Made by a program: the position numbers and the translations under genes | Notes under the pieces: model-generated | Database searches by the model: none | Seen by the model: only the letters and a program-made list of their open reading frames with translations | What the model was told of the DNA's origin: nothing | Shown: piece after piece, positions 33,892-43,260 of the stretch | Position numbering within the stretch: the stretch's first letter is position 1 | Layout of the letters: every line of letters begins with the position of its first letter | Assembly (NCBI GenBank): GCA_963556495.2 | Contig: OY747710.1 | Span: 40,125,000 to 40,188,999 of the forward strand | Source: Valencia hispanica | Taxonomy: Eukaryota; Chordata; Actinopteri; Cyprinodontiformes; Valenciidae | Direction of reading: 5' to 3' | Length of the DNA: 64,000 nucleotides

Positions 33892-34100
33892 GGCTGCACA
33901 GTGGCCCGGTTGGTAGAAATGTTGCTTGGCAGTGAGAAGGGCCTGGGTTCAAATTCTAGTCCGGGGTTTTTCTGCATGGAGTTTGCATGTTCTCTCTGTA
34001 CATGTGTTGGTTCTCTCTGGGTACTCTGGCTTCCTCCCACAGTTCAAGCATATGACTGCTAGGTTAATTAGTCTCTTTAAATTGTCCTTAAGTGAGAAGG
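33892..34100 (+). mobile_element. tRNA-derived SINE, 3'-truncated
   Basis: The head GGCTGCACAGTGGCCCGGTTG holds an A-box-like region, and GGTTCAAATTC (about 33948-33958) is a good RNA polymerase III B box. The central part TTTCTGCATGGAGTTTGCATG and TGGCTTCCTCCCACAG is shared with copies at 40744 and 53893. The 3' tail is missing. Confidence 0.85.
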
Positions 34101-34641
34101 AAGACCTGAAGATGACTAGTGCTGTAGTACAGGTACACAAGGTGACTTAGGAGGAAAGAGTGTCAAAAGGGTATGGTGTAATAAAATACATTTGTTTGAT
34201 TTAATTCATGTGATTCTGTGCTCAGTTTTCATTAAATAGTTTAATTTAAATGTGAAATTATAGCACAACTATTTTAACAGAGGCTTAAAGTAAGACTTTT
34301 ATGAAAACACTGGATACATTTTTTTTATTACCAATCCAAAAAATATTAGATTTTGCTTAACTAGGCTAAAATAGAAGGCTCTAAGTGGTACTACATAAAG
34401 AACCATTTGGAAGCTATGAGACCCGGCCCTTTTTATTTTGTTTTCATGTCCTGTCACAGCATGCCAGGCATACCACATGTAAAAGCTGGTTGCATACATG
34501 TACCAGGCCAGAATTGCCCTACAAAAAAGGATTTCTGGAGATGGTATCCTAATTGCTATATCCTTTATTGACTTTATTCAGTCGGGGATGGATCTGACAT
34601 CTACGACGAAGTATTAGGGCCAATATAGACAAAAGAATAAT
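34101..34641. other. Noncoding sequence
   Basis: AT-rich DNA between the SINE and the inverted-repeat element. No features are seen. Confidence 0.4.
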
Positions 34642-35651
34642 ACTATGAGGAAGAAGCTGCAACATGGCTGCATCAAAATGTCTCATTGAGCACTGTACAA
34701 GTGTGTAACTTTAAATCAAATCAAACTTTAAATCAAATCAAATCAACCCCCCCCCCCCCCCCCCCCCCTGCCATGCACGCACACACTTAAAAGCAACAGT
34801 AAACAAGGGCATTGGGGCGAGTGCGGATGAACCAGATAAGGAAACGCCATGAGGGGAGCCATCTGCATCGGCAGCAGCAGATCGATGGCAACAGCCGAGG
34901 CACTGGCCCAGGGCGCCTATTGGAAGGAAGGCGGAGACCTTCACCTCCACCCAAGCTCCACCTGGAGAGCGCCAAGGCAGCCACAGCCGAACCACCGCTC
35001 CCGAGGCAGAGGGCTCACACAGAGGAAACACTGGAAGAAAGATTAAAATAACAGGTTAAAATATTAAAATAAAGAGTAGATAAGTATGAGATTAAACAGT
35101 AAAACACTGATGACATTTTAACACTGATAAAATTTAGAATCATTTAGTGTAAAACATTGATAAAGTTTAATCAGGTAAAACATGCAGAGCAATCAAGCAG
35201 ATACTTATAAATAATAATCAATTAAAAGCTAGGCTAAAAAGGTGAGTCTTGAGTCTGGTCTTAAAAACATGAACGTTCTCTGATGTCTTCCGGCAGCCTG
35301 TTCCAGAGGTGAGGGCCATAAAACTGGAAAAACACCTCACCGTGAGTGTGTGTTCTGACTTTTGGGATGACAAGGAGACGGCTGCCAGAGGAGCGCAGAG
35401 ACCGTGAAGGTTCATATGGTAAAAACTGTTCTGAAAGATGATAAGGCACAAGACCATTAAGACACTTAAAACCCATTAAAATAACCTTAAAATCGATCCT
35501 AAAACACACGGGAAGCCAATGCAGGGATTTTAAGACCGGTGTAATGTGCTCCCGCCTCCTGGTTTTCGTCAGCACACGTAACTTTAGTTATTGTAACGTA
35601 ATAAGACCTAGGCGACTTGTTGCAGCCATGTTGCAGCTTCTTCCTCACAGT
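34642..35651. mobile_element. Element with 31-bp inverted repeats, opened by an L2 insertion
   Basis: Left arm 34642-34672 and right arm 35621-35651 are inverted copies of 31 bp with a single mismatch (arm contains GAAGAAGCTGCAACATGGC). Removing the L2 copy between them leaves an element of about 140 bp. Beyond the arms I see no similarity. Whether the arms are the true termini of a MITE or internal to a larger one is unknown. Confidence 0.65.
34714..35577 (-). mobile_element. L2 LINE, 5'-truncated, exact 9-bp target duplication
   Basis: The copy is flanked by GTAACTTTA at 34705-34713 and 35578-35586 without mismatch. Its 3' end (left) carries the tandem CAAAT-type tail and a 22-base C-run (34747-34768). 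The coding part (35218-35575) reads LTKTRRREHITPVLKSLHWLP through WNRLPED, then a small deletion relative to the copy at 27790 shifts the frame before the last residues. It belongs to the same family as 27225-28735 but has more changes. Confidence 0.93.
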
Positions 35652-36180
35652 CTCTCCTGTTTGAGACGTTCATGGCAAGTGTGAACCCAGGAGAAGCCAT
35701 TCTGATCGAGGAAAAGAGCCGTATGAACCACTTTAGCAACAATTTAAAAAATCTTGTAAATGTAACACCTAAATCTTACAGGACTGGCATTTTCTGTCGG
35801 AAATGACTGATTAAAAACATGGCAGTGCTCTGGTCCGTACATCTAGGAAACATTCCAGTCACTTTGGTACTTTATTGGACCATATCAGTTAAAAGGACTT
35901 AAGCTGTTTTGACGACTAGATAGGTAACACTCCCGGTGAAACTAAGGTTGTACAGTCTTTTCTGAGAGATGGTGAGGGTGTGAAGGAAAATATAAGCCGT
36001 TCTGAAACCTTAAATTTTACAAAATTGTTTTCGGCACACAGCAAAACAGAGCATCTCACATGCCTACACCTTTTCACTCTTTTTTTTTTCTTTCCTCTGT
36101 GCACTTCCAATTACAGACACTCTCCTGTGACGGCGCTCAAGCACAGAAGCTCACACTGTGAAATGCACTAAGAAACGCAG
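35652..36180. other. Noncoding sequence
   Basis: No recognised element. A T-run lies at about 36081-36089. Short frames on both strands have no domain. Confidence 0.4.
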
Positions 36181-37064
36181 GTGATCAGGTGGGGAGGCGA
36201 GCCAGGGGGAGGGAGAGGGAGAGGGGAAAATCCAAACTAGTCCCTTTAACTTTCTAAAGACTTTTTCAGCATTTGTTCTGCACACTTACCTACGCAAGCT
36301 CCAAGGGGCTGCAGTGACTGGGGTCCCATTTCAGGCCCAGCGTGGAGCCGGGGAGCTCCTCAGCTGTAAAATGAGAGCGCCGGAGTGCGGTGTGAAAATG
36401 GATTAGCCTCGCTGAGATAAGGGGAGCCCTCAGTGAGCCATGCACGCCTTCAATGGGGAAAAAGAACTGCTGTACAAATTGTTTTTGGTACATTAAGTAC
36501 CTGTTACTTTATTTCACAGATGGAAAACAATAACACAGGCTCTGGGGTTGGAACAACTGCTGCATGGTGGAAATGAGAGGTTTGCCTCACCTAGCACCCT
36601 CAGAGTTTGCCCCTTTTCTTTAATATGCAAAGTGATTTTTATAAGCACTATTGAGTAAAAGAACTGAGTAGATTGACAAATATAACATATGATGATAAAT
36701 GACTAAGTGCCAAGCTGGCAGCCAACGGCCTACTGTGGGAAATCATACGGAATATCCAGGTTGATAAAAAAATAAAATAAAATAGGCTGAATGTTCCCAT
36801 TCAGCATACAGGGCAGGGATTTTTCATTAATAGGCCCGCTGCTGCAGCAGGGCCCCCCAAATTAAATGAGTGTGTCAGATCCTGGATGATTTATACATTT
36901 GGACTGATCTAACAGCTCCGTGAAACAGCTATGACACCCTGACAAGCCAACAATGGATATGAAAAATGAGCCAATACCACCACGCTAAATCTGAGACTTT
37001 CAAAGCCAAATGCACACACAGAGTCGAAACCTCCTGCATCGTTGTGACTATAATGAAAATAAAG

Positions 37065-37095
<31 letters not shown>

Positions 37096-37540
37096 GGAGG
37101 GGAGGATGGGATTGAAGAAGAAAAAAAAATCTCTACAAGAATCTCTGCAGTTTTAGCTAAATCATTCGCTGTTTATATGAATAGAGTGATGGAGACAAAT
37201 TGGTCCGTGTGGAGTGTGGCAGTACTTTGCTTTTCAGTTGTTTTTCTGTGGCTGCCAGGAGAACCCATCACTTTACAGCTGAATGAGATATCAGACCCAT
37301 TTTCTGAGCTGTGGCTCAATAGAAAAATGTCAAATGAAGTTAGTGCAAAGGTGCCTTTTTAACAACACCTCTATTCTCTTTGCGTTTCAATCAAATTCAA
37401 AAGATGTCTTTAAATTACTGCTCTTTTTTCCCCATTCAGGCTCATCTGTTTACAGATGTTACATACGGCATGGTAGCAATGCAAGCTCCATCCATTCACA
37501 GCTGACAAAGGCTGTGGTTGTAATTATGTTGTGAGGAAGG
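36181..37540. promoter_or_regulatory. Candidate conserved noncoding element cluster E
   Basis: Unique, transposon-free sequence of balanced composition is broken only by a (GT)n tract at about 37064-37089. The part at 36290-36620 is the most regulatory-looking, with GATTAGCCTCG and GAGATAAGG words. A 98-codon plus-strand frame (37066-37362) starts inside the GT tract and is likely chance. Conservation not tested. Confidence 0.38.
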
Positions 37541-38514
37541 CTACCGATCTTGCGATCTCGCACTAACTTGCGAGATGACGTGATAAAAACCAACACGATG
37601 GAATAAAGCATTTTTTTCTTTTTTTTGCTTTTCTCCACGTTGTCCTTTTACCCTCTCATTCTCTGTCTGATGAAAAACTGGTGTTCCTCAGAGCTCAGCA
37701 GATTTAGAGGAAACAATTACCAGTCCAGTGATCTCTGCTTCTCCAGTCCCGCCAATAAACACCCAAGTGCCCTGAGGTACGGTCGGAAAATGATAGTTTT
37801 AAACGGGTTAAATTTCATTGTTTTCTGCACCCCACCCCACCCACTCCCACCGCACTTCTCTCCCTCAGAGGGCTTTATTCCACAAAAGTGTGAACACAAT
37901 TTTTTATTTGTTTCGATGGGGGCAAAAAACACTGAAACGATAAAGCATATGAAAAGCCCATCTTCACAGAACATTAGACATCACAAAACAACCCAAAGCT
38001 ATGATTGGATACATCAAAACTGACAAGTAAAAGTTGATTGCTTAGTGTCTGTTGATTGGGATATTCCTCAAAGGGCGAGCACAGCCTCATTGTTGTTTTC
38101 ACAGAGCACCAAACCATGCTGCAAAGACACAGTAGTTGGAGACGGACAGCAAAACATGAATTAACCACGTACAGTTAGTAGGCATAAGCATTTGGTTATT
38201 ATTTGTTTTTCACCTTGAGGTTAATTTGAGGAAATATGTTCCACAAAATAAATAAAAAAAACAGTAAAGTTGAAAATACTTGCTGTATTCGAGTTGGAAC
38301 TTCCTTGCTAATTAAGTATGTAACACAACTTAGATACACTCATACTGTGCTATGATGGCTTTACTGACAACTCATCTAGACATGCTGGATGCCTAAAACT
38401 GAAATCAAAACTGATGGCTTGATCAACTTTTGGATTCATTTGTCTGCTACTTATCTGACTGCTTGTAGAGCATACATTTTTTTTGTTTCCACTGAGTAGT
38501 ACGGCACAGGTTGG
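37541..38514. other. Unique noncoding sequence
   Basis: No repeat family is recognised. A 132-codon plus-strand frame (37625-38023) has no domain and is overlapped by an antisense frame, so coding is unlikely. Confidence 0.4.
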
Positions 38515-39420
38515 TGCAACAAACAATCCACAAATAGATATATGAATACAATAACAGCGTCACTGAAAAGCTCATGGTACCAATTATTACAGGATTTAGT
38601 AATGATAACCTAAGCCCAAGAATGTATCTGTAAACACTGGAATCCCCACACCTGTGTGTGTGTGTGTGTATGAGCATGCTGGTGCATATTAGGTTTCTTC
38701 ATACGGGTGTTCAATAGCTGGTGTTAGGAGCCATCGATCTGGCTCGCGGGAATTGACGCAGACACTAAGGAGACCGGAGCCATTGAAACCCAAAGGACCC
38801 CCAAAGTACAGGAACCCCAGGCAGACCAATGCAGGGCTGACCGCACCCCCAAGAGAGGAGCAGAGGAGAGTCTTGGGGGAACTTTTAGCAGCTACAATGC
38901 AGGGACCTGGGTGACTGCAGCAGCAAGCCCACAGGCTCCGCCGGCAACCCGCTACGCCAGGGCGGATCCAGCCATGGGCCCGGAGACCTGGGGCCCGAGG
39001 GCGCCCCACCCCCCAGCAGGGACTGGTCAACGAGGGCCACCAGGCCGCAGGGGGCATGGCCAACCCATGTGCCATGTGACATGTGCCGCCGCCACCCCAG
39101 GCCAATCCCCATAGCCCACATTCTAACGCCCCCCCCCGCCCCATGCCAATAGCCCCAGTGGACAGACGGCATCTCCAGGCCAAGACCAGCCAGCACCTGG
39201 ACACCGAGCTCCGCCAGCTCCCAACTATCACTCCCGCACACCGCAGAGCAACAAGACCAAGCATCCAACCAAGCCCAAACCCACCAATGAACTGACCAAG
39301 CACGAAACATACAGAACAGGAGACCAAGTGGAGACGCTGGACCCTACCCCCGCCGAGCCACCCGTTAGCTACCACAAAACAATGCCCAAACCGGCCCCTC
39401 CCAAAGAGGTGCTCAGGGAG
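38515..39420 (-). repeat. Left arm of a large GC-rich inverted duplication
   Basis: The arm matches the reverse complement of about 39530-40480 throughout. Landmarks in both are the TGTGTG/CACACA tract followed by TGGGGATTC, CAATAGCTGGTGT and its reverse complement ACACCAGCTATTG, TGCCTGGGGTTC-like blocks, AACAGGAGA..AAGTGGAGACG, and CCTCCCAAAGAGGTGC-type ends. By eye it is about three-quarters to four-fifths identical where aligned. The arm is GC- and C-rich in the middle (38900-39250) and produces proline-rich frames that I do not consider genes. It appears truncated at both ends compared with the right arm. Family unknown. Confidence 0.85.
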
Positions 39421-39427
39421 CATGGTA

Positions 39428-40740
39428 GTTCATCCCTGGTGCCTGCCTAACCGGGCCTGGGTGGACCGGGGTATCGGTTGGCCAGTGTGCTGGGCCGATG
39501 TTCTCCTTTCGGCACTGTTGGCTGGGGCACCTCTTTGGGAGGTGCTAGTTTGGGTATTGTTTGGTGGTTGCTGTAGAGTGGCCCCCGTGGGGGTCGGGTC
39601 TGGCGTCTCCACTTGATCTCCTGTTCTGTGTGTTTTGTGCTTGGTTCATTGGTGGTTTTGATTGACATTGGCTGGATGCTTGGTCTCAGTGCCCTGCTTT
39701 GTGCGGGATTGAGATTCGGCAGCTGGTGTGGCTCAGAATCCGGGTCCTGGTTGGTTCTTGGCTTGTGGATGCCGACAGTCCTCTGGGGCTGTTGGTGTGG
39801 TACTGCGAAAATGGGCGCGTGAGGGGGTATCGGGATGTCAGCTGTGAGGATTGGCCCGGGTTGGCGGCTGTGCATGTCAACCATCGGCTGGCTGTGGACC
39901 CCGTGACCTGCCGTTGGCGGTGGGGAGCCCCCGTCGGCCGGTACTTGGTTGGGTCCCTGCTGGGGGGTGGGGCGCCCTGGGGCCTCAAATCTCCGAGCCC
40001 ATGGTTGGATCTGCCCTGGTGTAGCCGGTTGCCGGCAGAGCCCTTGGGCTCTTTGCTGTGCCCCCGGGTCCCTGCATCGTAGCTGCTCGATGTTCCCCCC
40101 TGGCTCTTCTCTGCTCCTCTCTTGAGGGGTGTGGTCAGCCCTGCATTGGTCTGCCTGGGGCTTCTGTGCTCTGGGGGTCCTTTGGAAGCTTATGGCTCCG
40201 ATCTCCTTAGTGTCTGTGTCTATTCCTGGGAGGCGGATCGATGGCTCCTCACACCAGCTATTGAACACTTGTATGGAGAAACCTTATATGCACCAGCATG
40301 CTCATACACACACGCACACCTAAACACACACACACACACACAGGTGTGGGGATTCTGGTGTTTACAGATGCTTAGGCTTCGGTTACCACTACCAAATCTT
40401 GTAATGATCAGTACAATGAGCTTTTCAGTGACACTGTTATTGTATTTATATATCTATTTTTGGGTTGTGGTTGTATAGTTCTCAGTTTGCATTGTTTAAT
40501 TTTTTTTGTCGCTGTTGTGTTTTTCCCTCTATCTGCCATGCTGCAGGTGTGGAAGCGGACTGGGATGTTTTCTTGTGTTTTGTTTATTCCCCTTCCTCTC
40601 TTATATCTTCAACTTACCCCTCTCCCTATTAACGTTTTTCAGTACCTCTCTTCAGCTTCTTTCTTTCTTCCTCTTTAGTTTCCGTCTTTGTGTCCATATC
40701 AGAAAAAAAGAACCCACAGCAATTTCTAATAAAGATTTCT
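39428..40740 (+). repeat. Right arm of the GC-rich inverted duplication (longer copy)
   Basis: This copy continues beyond the left arm on both sides: about 100 bp at the centre (39428-39530) and a pyrimidine-rich tail (40480-40740) ending in AATAAAG (about 40729). The tail suggests that this strand is the sense orientation of a retroelement-like or transcript-like repeat. A 273-codon minus-strand frame (39447-40268) rich in Pro, Gln and Arg is open, but the related left arm has stops and shifts in the equivalent frame, so selection for a protein is doubtful. Identity of the family is not known to me. Confidence 0.8.
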
Positions 40741-40743
40741 TAC

Positions 40744-41070
40744 ACGGCTGCACAGTGGCGCAGTTGGTAGCACTGTTGCCTTGCAGCAAGAACGGTTCCA
40801 ATCCTGGTCTGGGGTCTTTCTGCATGGAGCTTGCATGTTCTCCCTGTGAGTTTGCATGTTCTCCCTGTCCATCGTGGGTTCTCTCCGGTTACTCCAGCTT
40901 CCTCCCACATCCAAAAACATGACCTGTTAGGTGAATTGGCCTCTGAAAAGTATCTCAGGGCGTATTGCCCTGCGATGGACTGGTGACCTACCCAGGGTGT
41001 ACCCCGCCTCTCGCCCAGCCTATCCCCTGGCAACCCTGCATAGGATGGACGGGTACAGATAATGGATGGA
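40744..41070 (+). mobile_element. tRNA-derived SINE, near full length
   Basis: The head GGCTGCACAGTGGCGCAGTTGG has an A box (TGGCGCAGTTGG). The B-box region is degraded (TTCCAATCCTG). The body follows with TTTCTGCATGGAGCTTGCATG, an internal duplication of TGCATGTTCTCCCTGT, CTTCCTCCCACA, GGTGACCTACCCAGGGTGTACC and a 3' end of TAATGGATGGATT. The ATGG tail resembles that of the RTE-like LINE in this window. It lies immediately after the polyadenylation-like end of the preceding repeat. Confidence 0.9.
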
Positions 41071-41189
41071 TTCTATTATAGCAAAAGCCATAATGCCCCA
41101 CTTGTGAAAGTAAATCTGGGCTTCTACCCGGTACTAAGACACCAATTCTGAGCGCCACACTGCCAGACAGGACACATAAAAAAGAAAAA

Positions 41190-41527
41190 AGTTGAAAGTT
41201 GTAGGCTCTTCTTCTGTCTCTTCAGTGGACCTTTTTCTTTTCACAAATACATTTTTCAGAGATTTCTGTTTTTAATCATTTTGCTAGCTTGTGGGTTTGT
41301 TTTTAGCTGTGACATGATCAAGGAAAGCATCTTGACATGCATCAAGAGTGAGTTAAAGCCAGATGTAACTGAGAGAATCCAGCCATTTTTTCAAAATAAA
41401 ACATTGTTTCAATTCAGATAATAAATAAAATGGAAATACTGTAAGTTATTTATTCTTTCTGTGCGGTTTGCAGCCCAGTAACAAATCAACAATGGCCTGG
41501 TACCTGTCCAGGGGTTGGGGACGTCTG
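41190..41527 (-). mobile_element. Deleted copy of the ZBED-type hAT element
   Basis: The right end GGTTGGGGACGTCTG (ending 41527) is the same terminal repeat as at 7410, in the opposite orientation. TTTAATCATTTTGCTAGCTTG followed by GTGGGTTTGTTTTTAGCTG (about 41271-41312) is the reverse complement of about 7637-7677, and GTAGGCTCTTCTTCTGTCTC matches the transposase start region. The rest of the transposase and the left terminal repeat are absent. Confidence 0.85.
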
Positions 41528-41630
41528 GTCTATAGGACAATGGTACATTACAGTTTAGGGCGGAGCTACTGGCGTCACACAACACAGTCCATTGATTGGG
41601 GGACAGTGAAACATCACAGCTTGCGAAAAG

Positions 41631-41736
41631 CACGAGAGGTTAAACCCCCATGCCTTACGTGGCGTCATACTAGTGCGCTCACAAACGTGACGCACTAGTA
41701 TGGTCCACGTAAGGCATGTGGGTTTAACCTCGCGTG
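41631..41736. repeat. Long near-perfect hairpin
   Basis: Left arm 41631-41682 pairs with right arm 41688-41736 around a spacer of about 5 bases. The arms include GGTTAAACCC, ATGCCTTACGTGG and ATACTAGTGCG. Three or four mismatches are seen in about 50 positions. It probably forms the core of a fold-back MITE at about 41540-41800, but terminal repeats and a target duplication were not identified. Confidence 0.88.
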
Positions 41737-42779
41737 CCCAGTGTCAGTCCAACTGGTGATGGAAACGCTTTGAATACGTCGGACCATAAAATAATGTATT
41801 GGACAGCATCGACCCGTGCTGTACACTCAGCAAAAACGAGGCGTAAATGGTCATTTGATAGCTAAATATGAACATATATAAATAAATCTTGGGACGTCAC
41901 AACATGCACTATTCAGAATGGCCGCATATCAAAATTGACACATGTACTTCAAAGATGTGACAGTACTTGATGTTTCACAAAATCCCCTTCATTTCCTTAT
42001 GTTTAGACCCAGGTAATATAGGTTTTTCAATAGTCTTTTTTCAATAGTCCTTGACATGACAGGAGCTTAACAATTTAACCAGAGTTGACCATGAATGAAC
42101 ACCATAAATTAAACACTATGAGTTTTCTGAGTGTAGAACTAACCAAATCTGTCTGATAGAATCCGATTCAGATTTTTTTTCATATCTTGTTCTAGGATGT
42201 TATCAGTAGTGTTAGATGTTAAATCAATTACCTATAGTGAAAAGATGTCATATTGCAGTGAGTTGGTAAAACAGCAAAGAAATCATGTTGAAGGCTAACA
42301 CCTAGTCAGCAAGCTTTTAGACTCCTACCCTCTATTTTTTCTTTTATTTTCTAATTCACAGCAATATGCAACCTGTCTACTAAAAAAGGGGAATTCTGTG
42401 GCAGTTTTTTATATGGGTCACTTGGTCAGTTGCCCAGAGCAGCATTTAAGAAGGGGAGCACCTGAACATCAGATAGTAAAATACAAGTAGTGCCCCTCAC
42501 AAGTTTTTCTTTCTTTTTTTGTTGTATTTCTTTTAAGCATGTGTAAAGATGCAGGTTTCCCTTGATTCTGAGGATAAAGAGACCAAGTTCCAAGCTTTCT
42601 GCTGGACCACAGGATGTTTGATTTTGTAACACCCCCCCCACATCGTAAAATTCAATATTATAGCACCAATAGCTTCGGGCGGGGGGCGACTGGGTGGGAA
42701 GCTGTAGTTTATGCCAAAGGCTTGAAAGATGAGAACAGGGGGTACGGACTGATAAAGCATGTGAGATTTTAGTTATGAC
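41737..42779. other. Noncoding sequence
   Basis: No element is recognised. A minus-strand frame of 119 codons (42426-42785) has no known domain and contains low-complexity runs. Confidence 0.4.
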
Positions 42780-43260
42780 AAGCACGCAGTGATATGATCA
42801 TCTGTCATTTGTGTCTTTATCCCCAACAAGTGAAAGAAATAGATAGGAAAAAGAAGGGGATGAAAAATAGACCAAATGCTGACAGGGTAGGAGACACTTG
42901 AGCTGCAGAGAGGGCCAAGCAATGTGAACACTGCACAGCAGAGGGGTGATTGAATGATCCCATTCTGGGCTTTTTGTTGGACACTAGGCAGCGATGTATG
43001 AAGATTGATACACAAGTGCTCAACTCGCTTTGCTGGATCATCAAACGGATTGATATTATACTCCAGCCAAGGATGAAGACAAAGTAAGTGTTATCATACT
43101 CAATACCGGGGCTTGTCAGAGGCGGGAAATCATCTCGTGTCACTGGTTATGGGAGCGTTTTGCAGACTGCCTTGAGAATTTATCAGGAAGATGTGGTAGC
43201 TCTATGGCAGGAGGCAGCTGACAGTAGAGGCCTGGGCTCCACCGTAAAGATCTAAAGTAA
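42780..43260. promoter_or_regulatory. Candidate conserved noncoding element F
   Basis: About 480 bp of unique sequence with even composition and no simple repeats. It contains AACGGATTGATATTATACTCC and GGATCATCAAACGG words and no stable reading frame. Assigned on appearance only. Confidence 0.38.

Noticed and set aside
38689..39423. 244-codon Gly/Trp/Cys-rich frame in the left arm of the inverted duplication
   Set aside because: It is a composition effect of GC-rich repeat DNA. Other frames on both strands are equally open, and the homologous right arm does not keep this frame.
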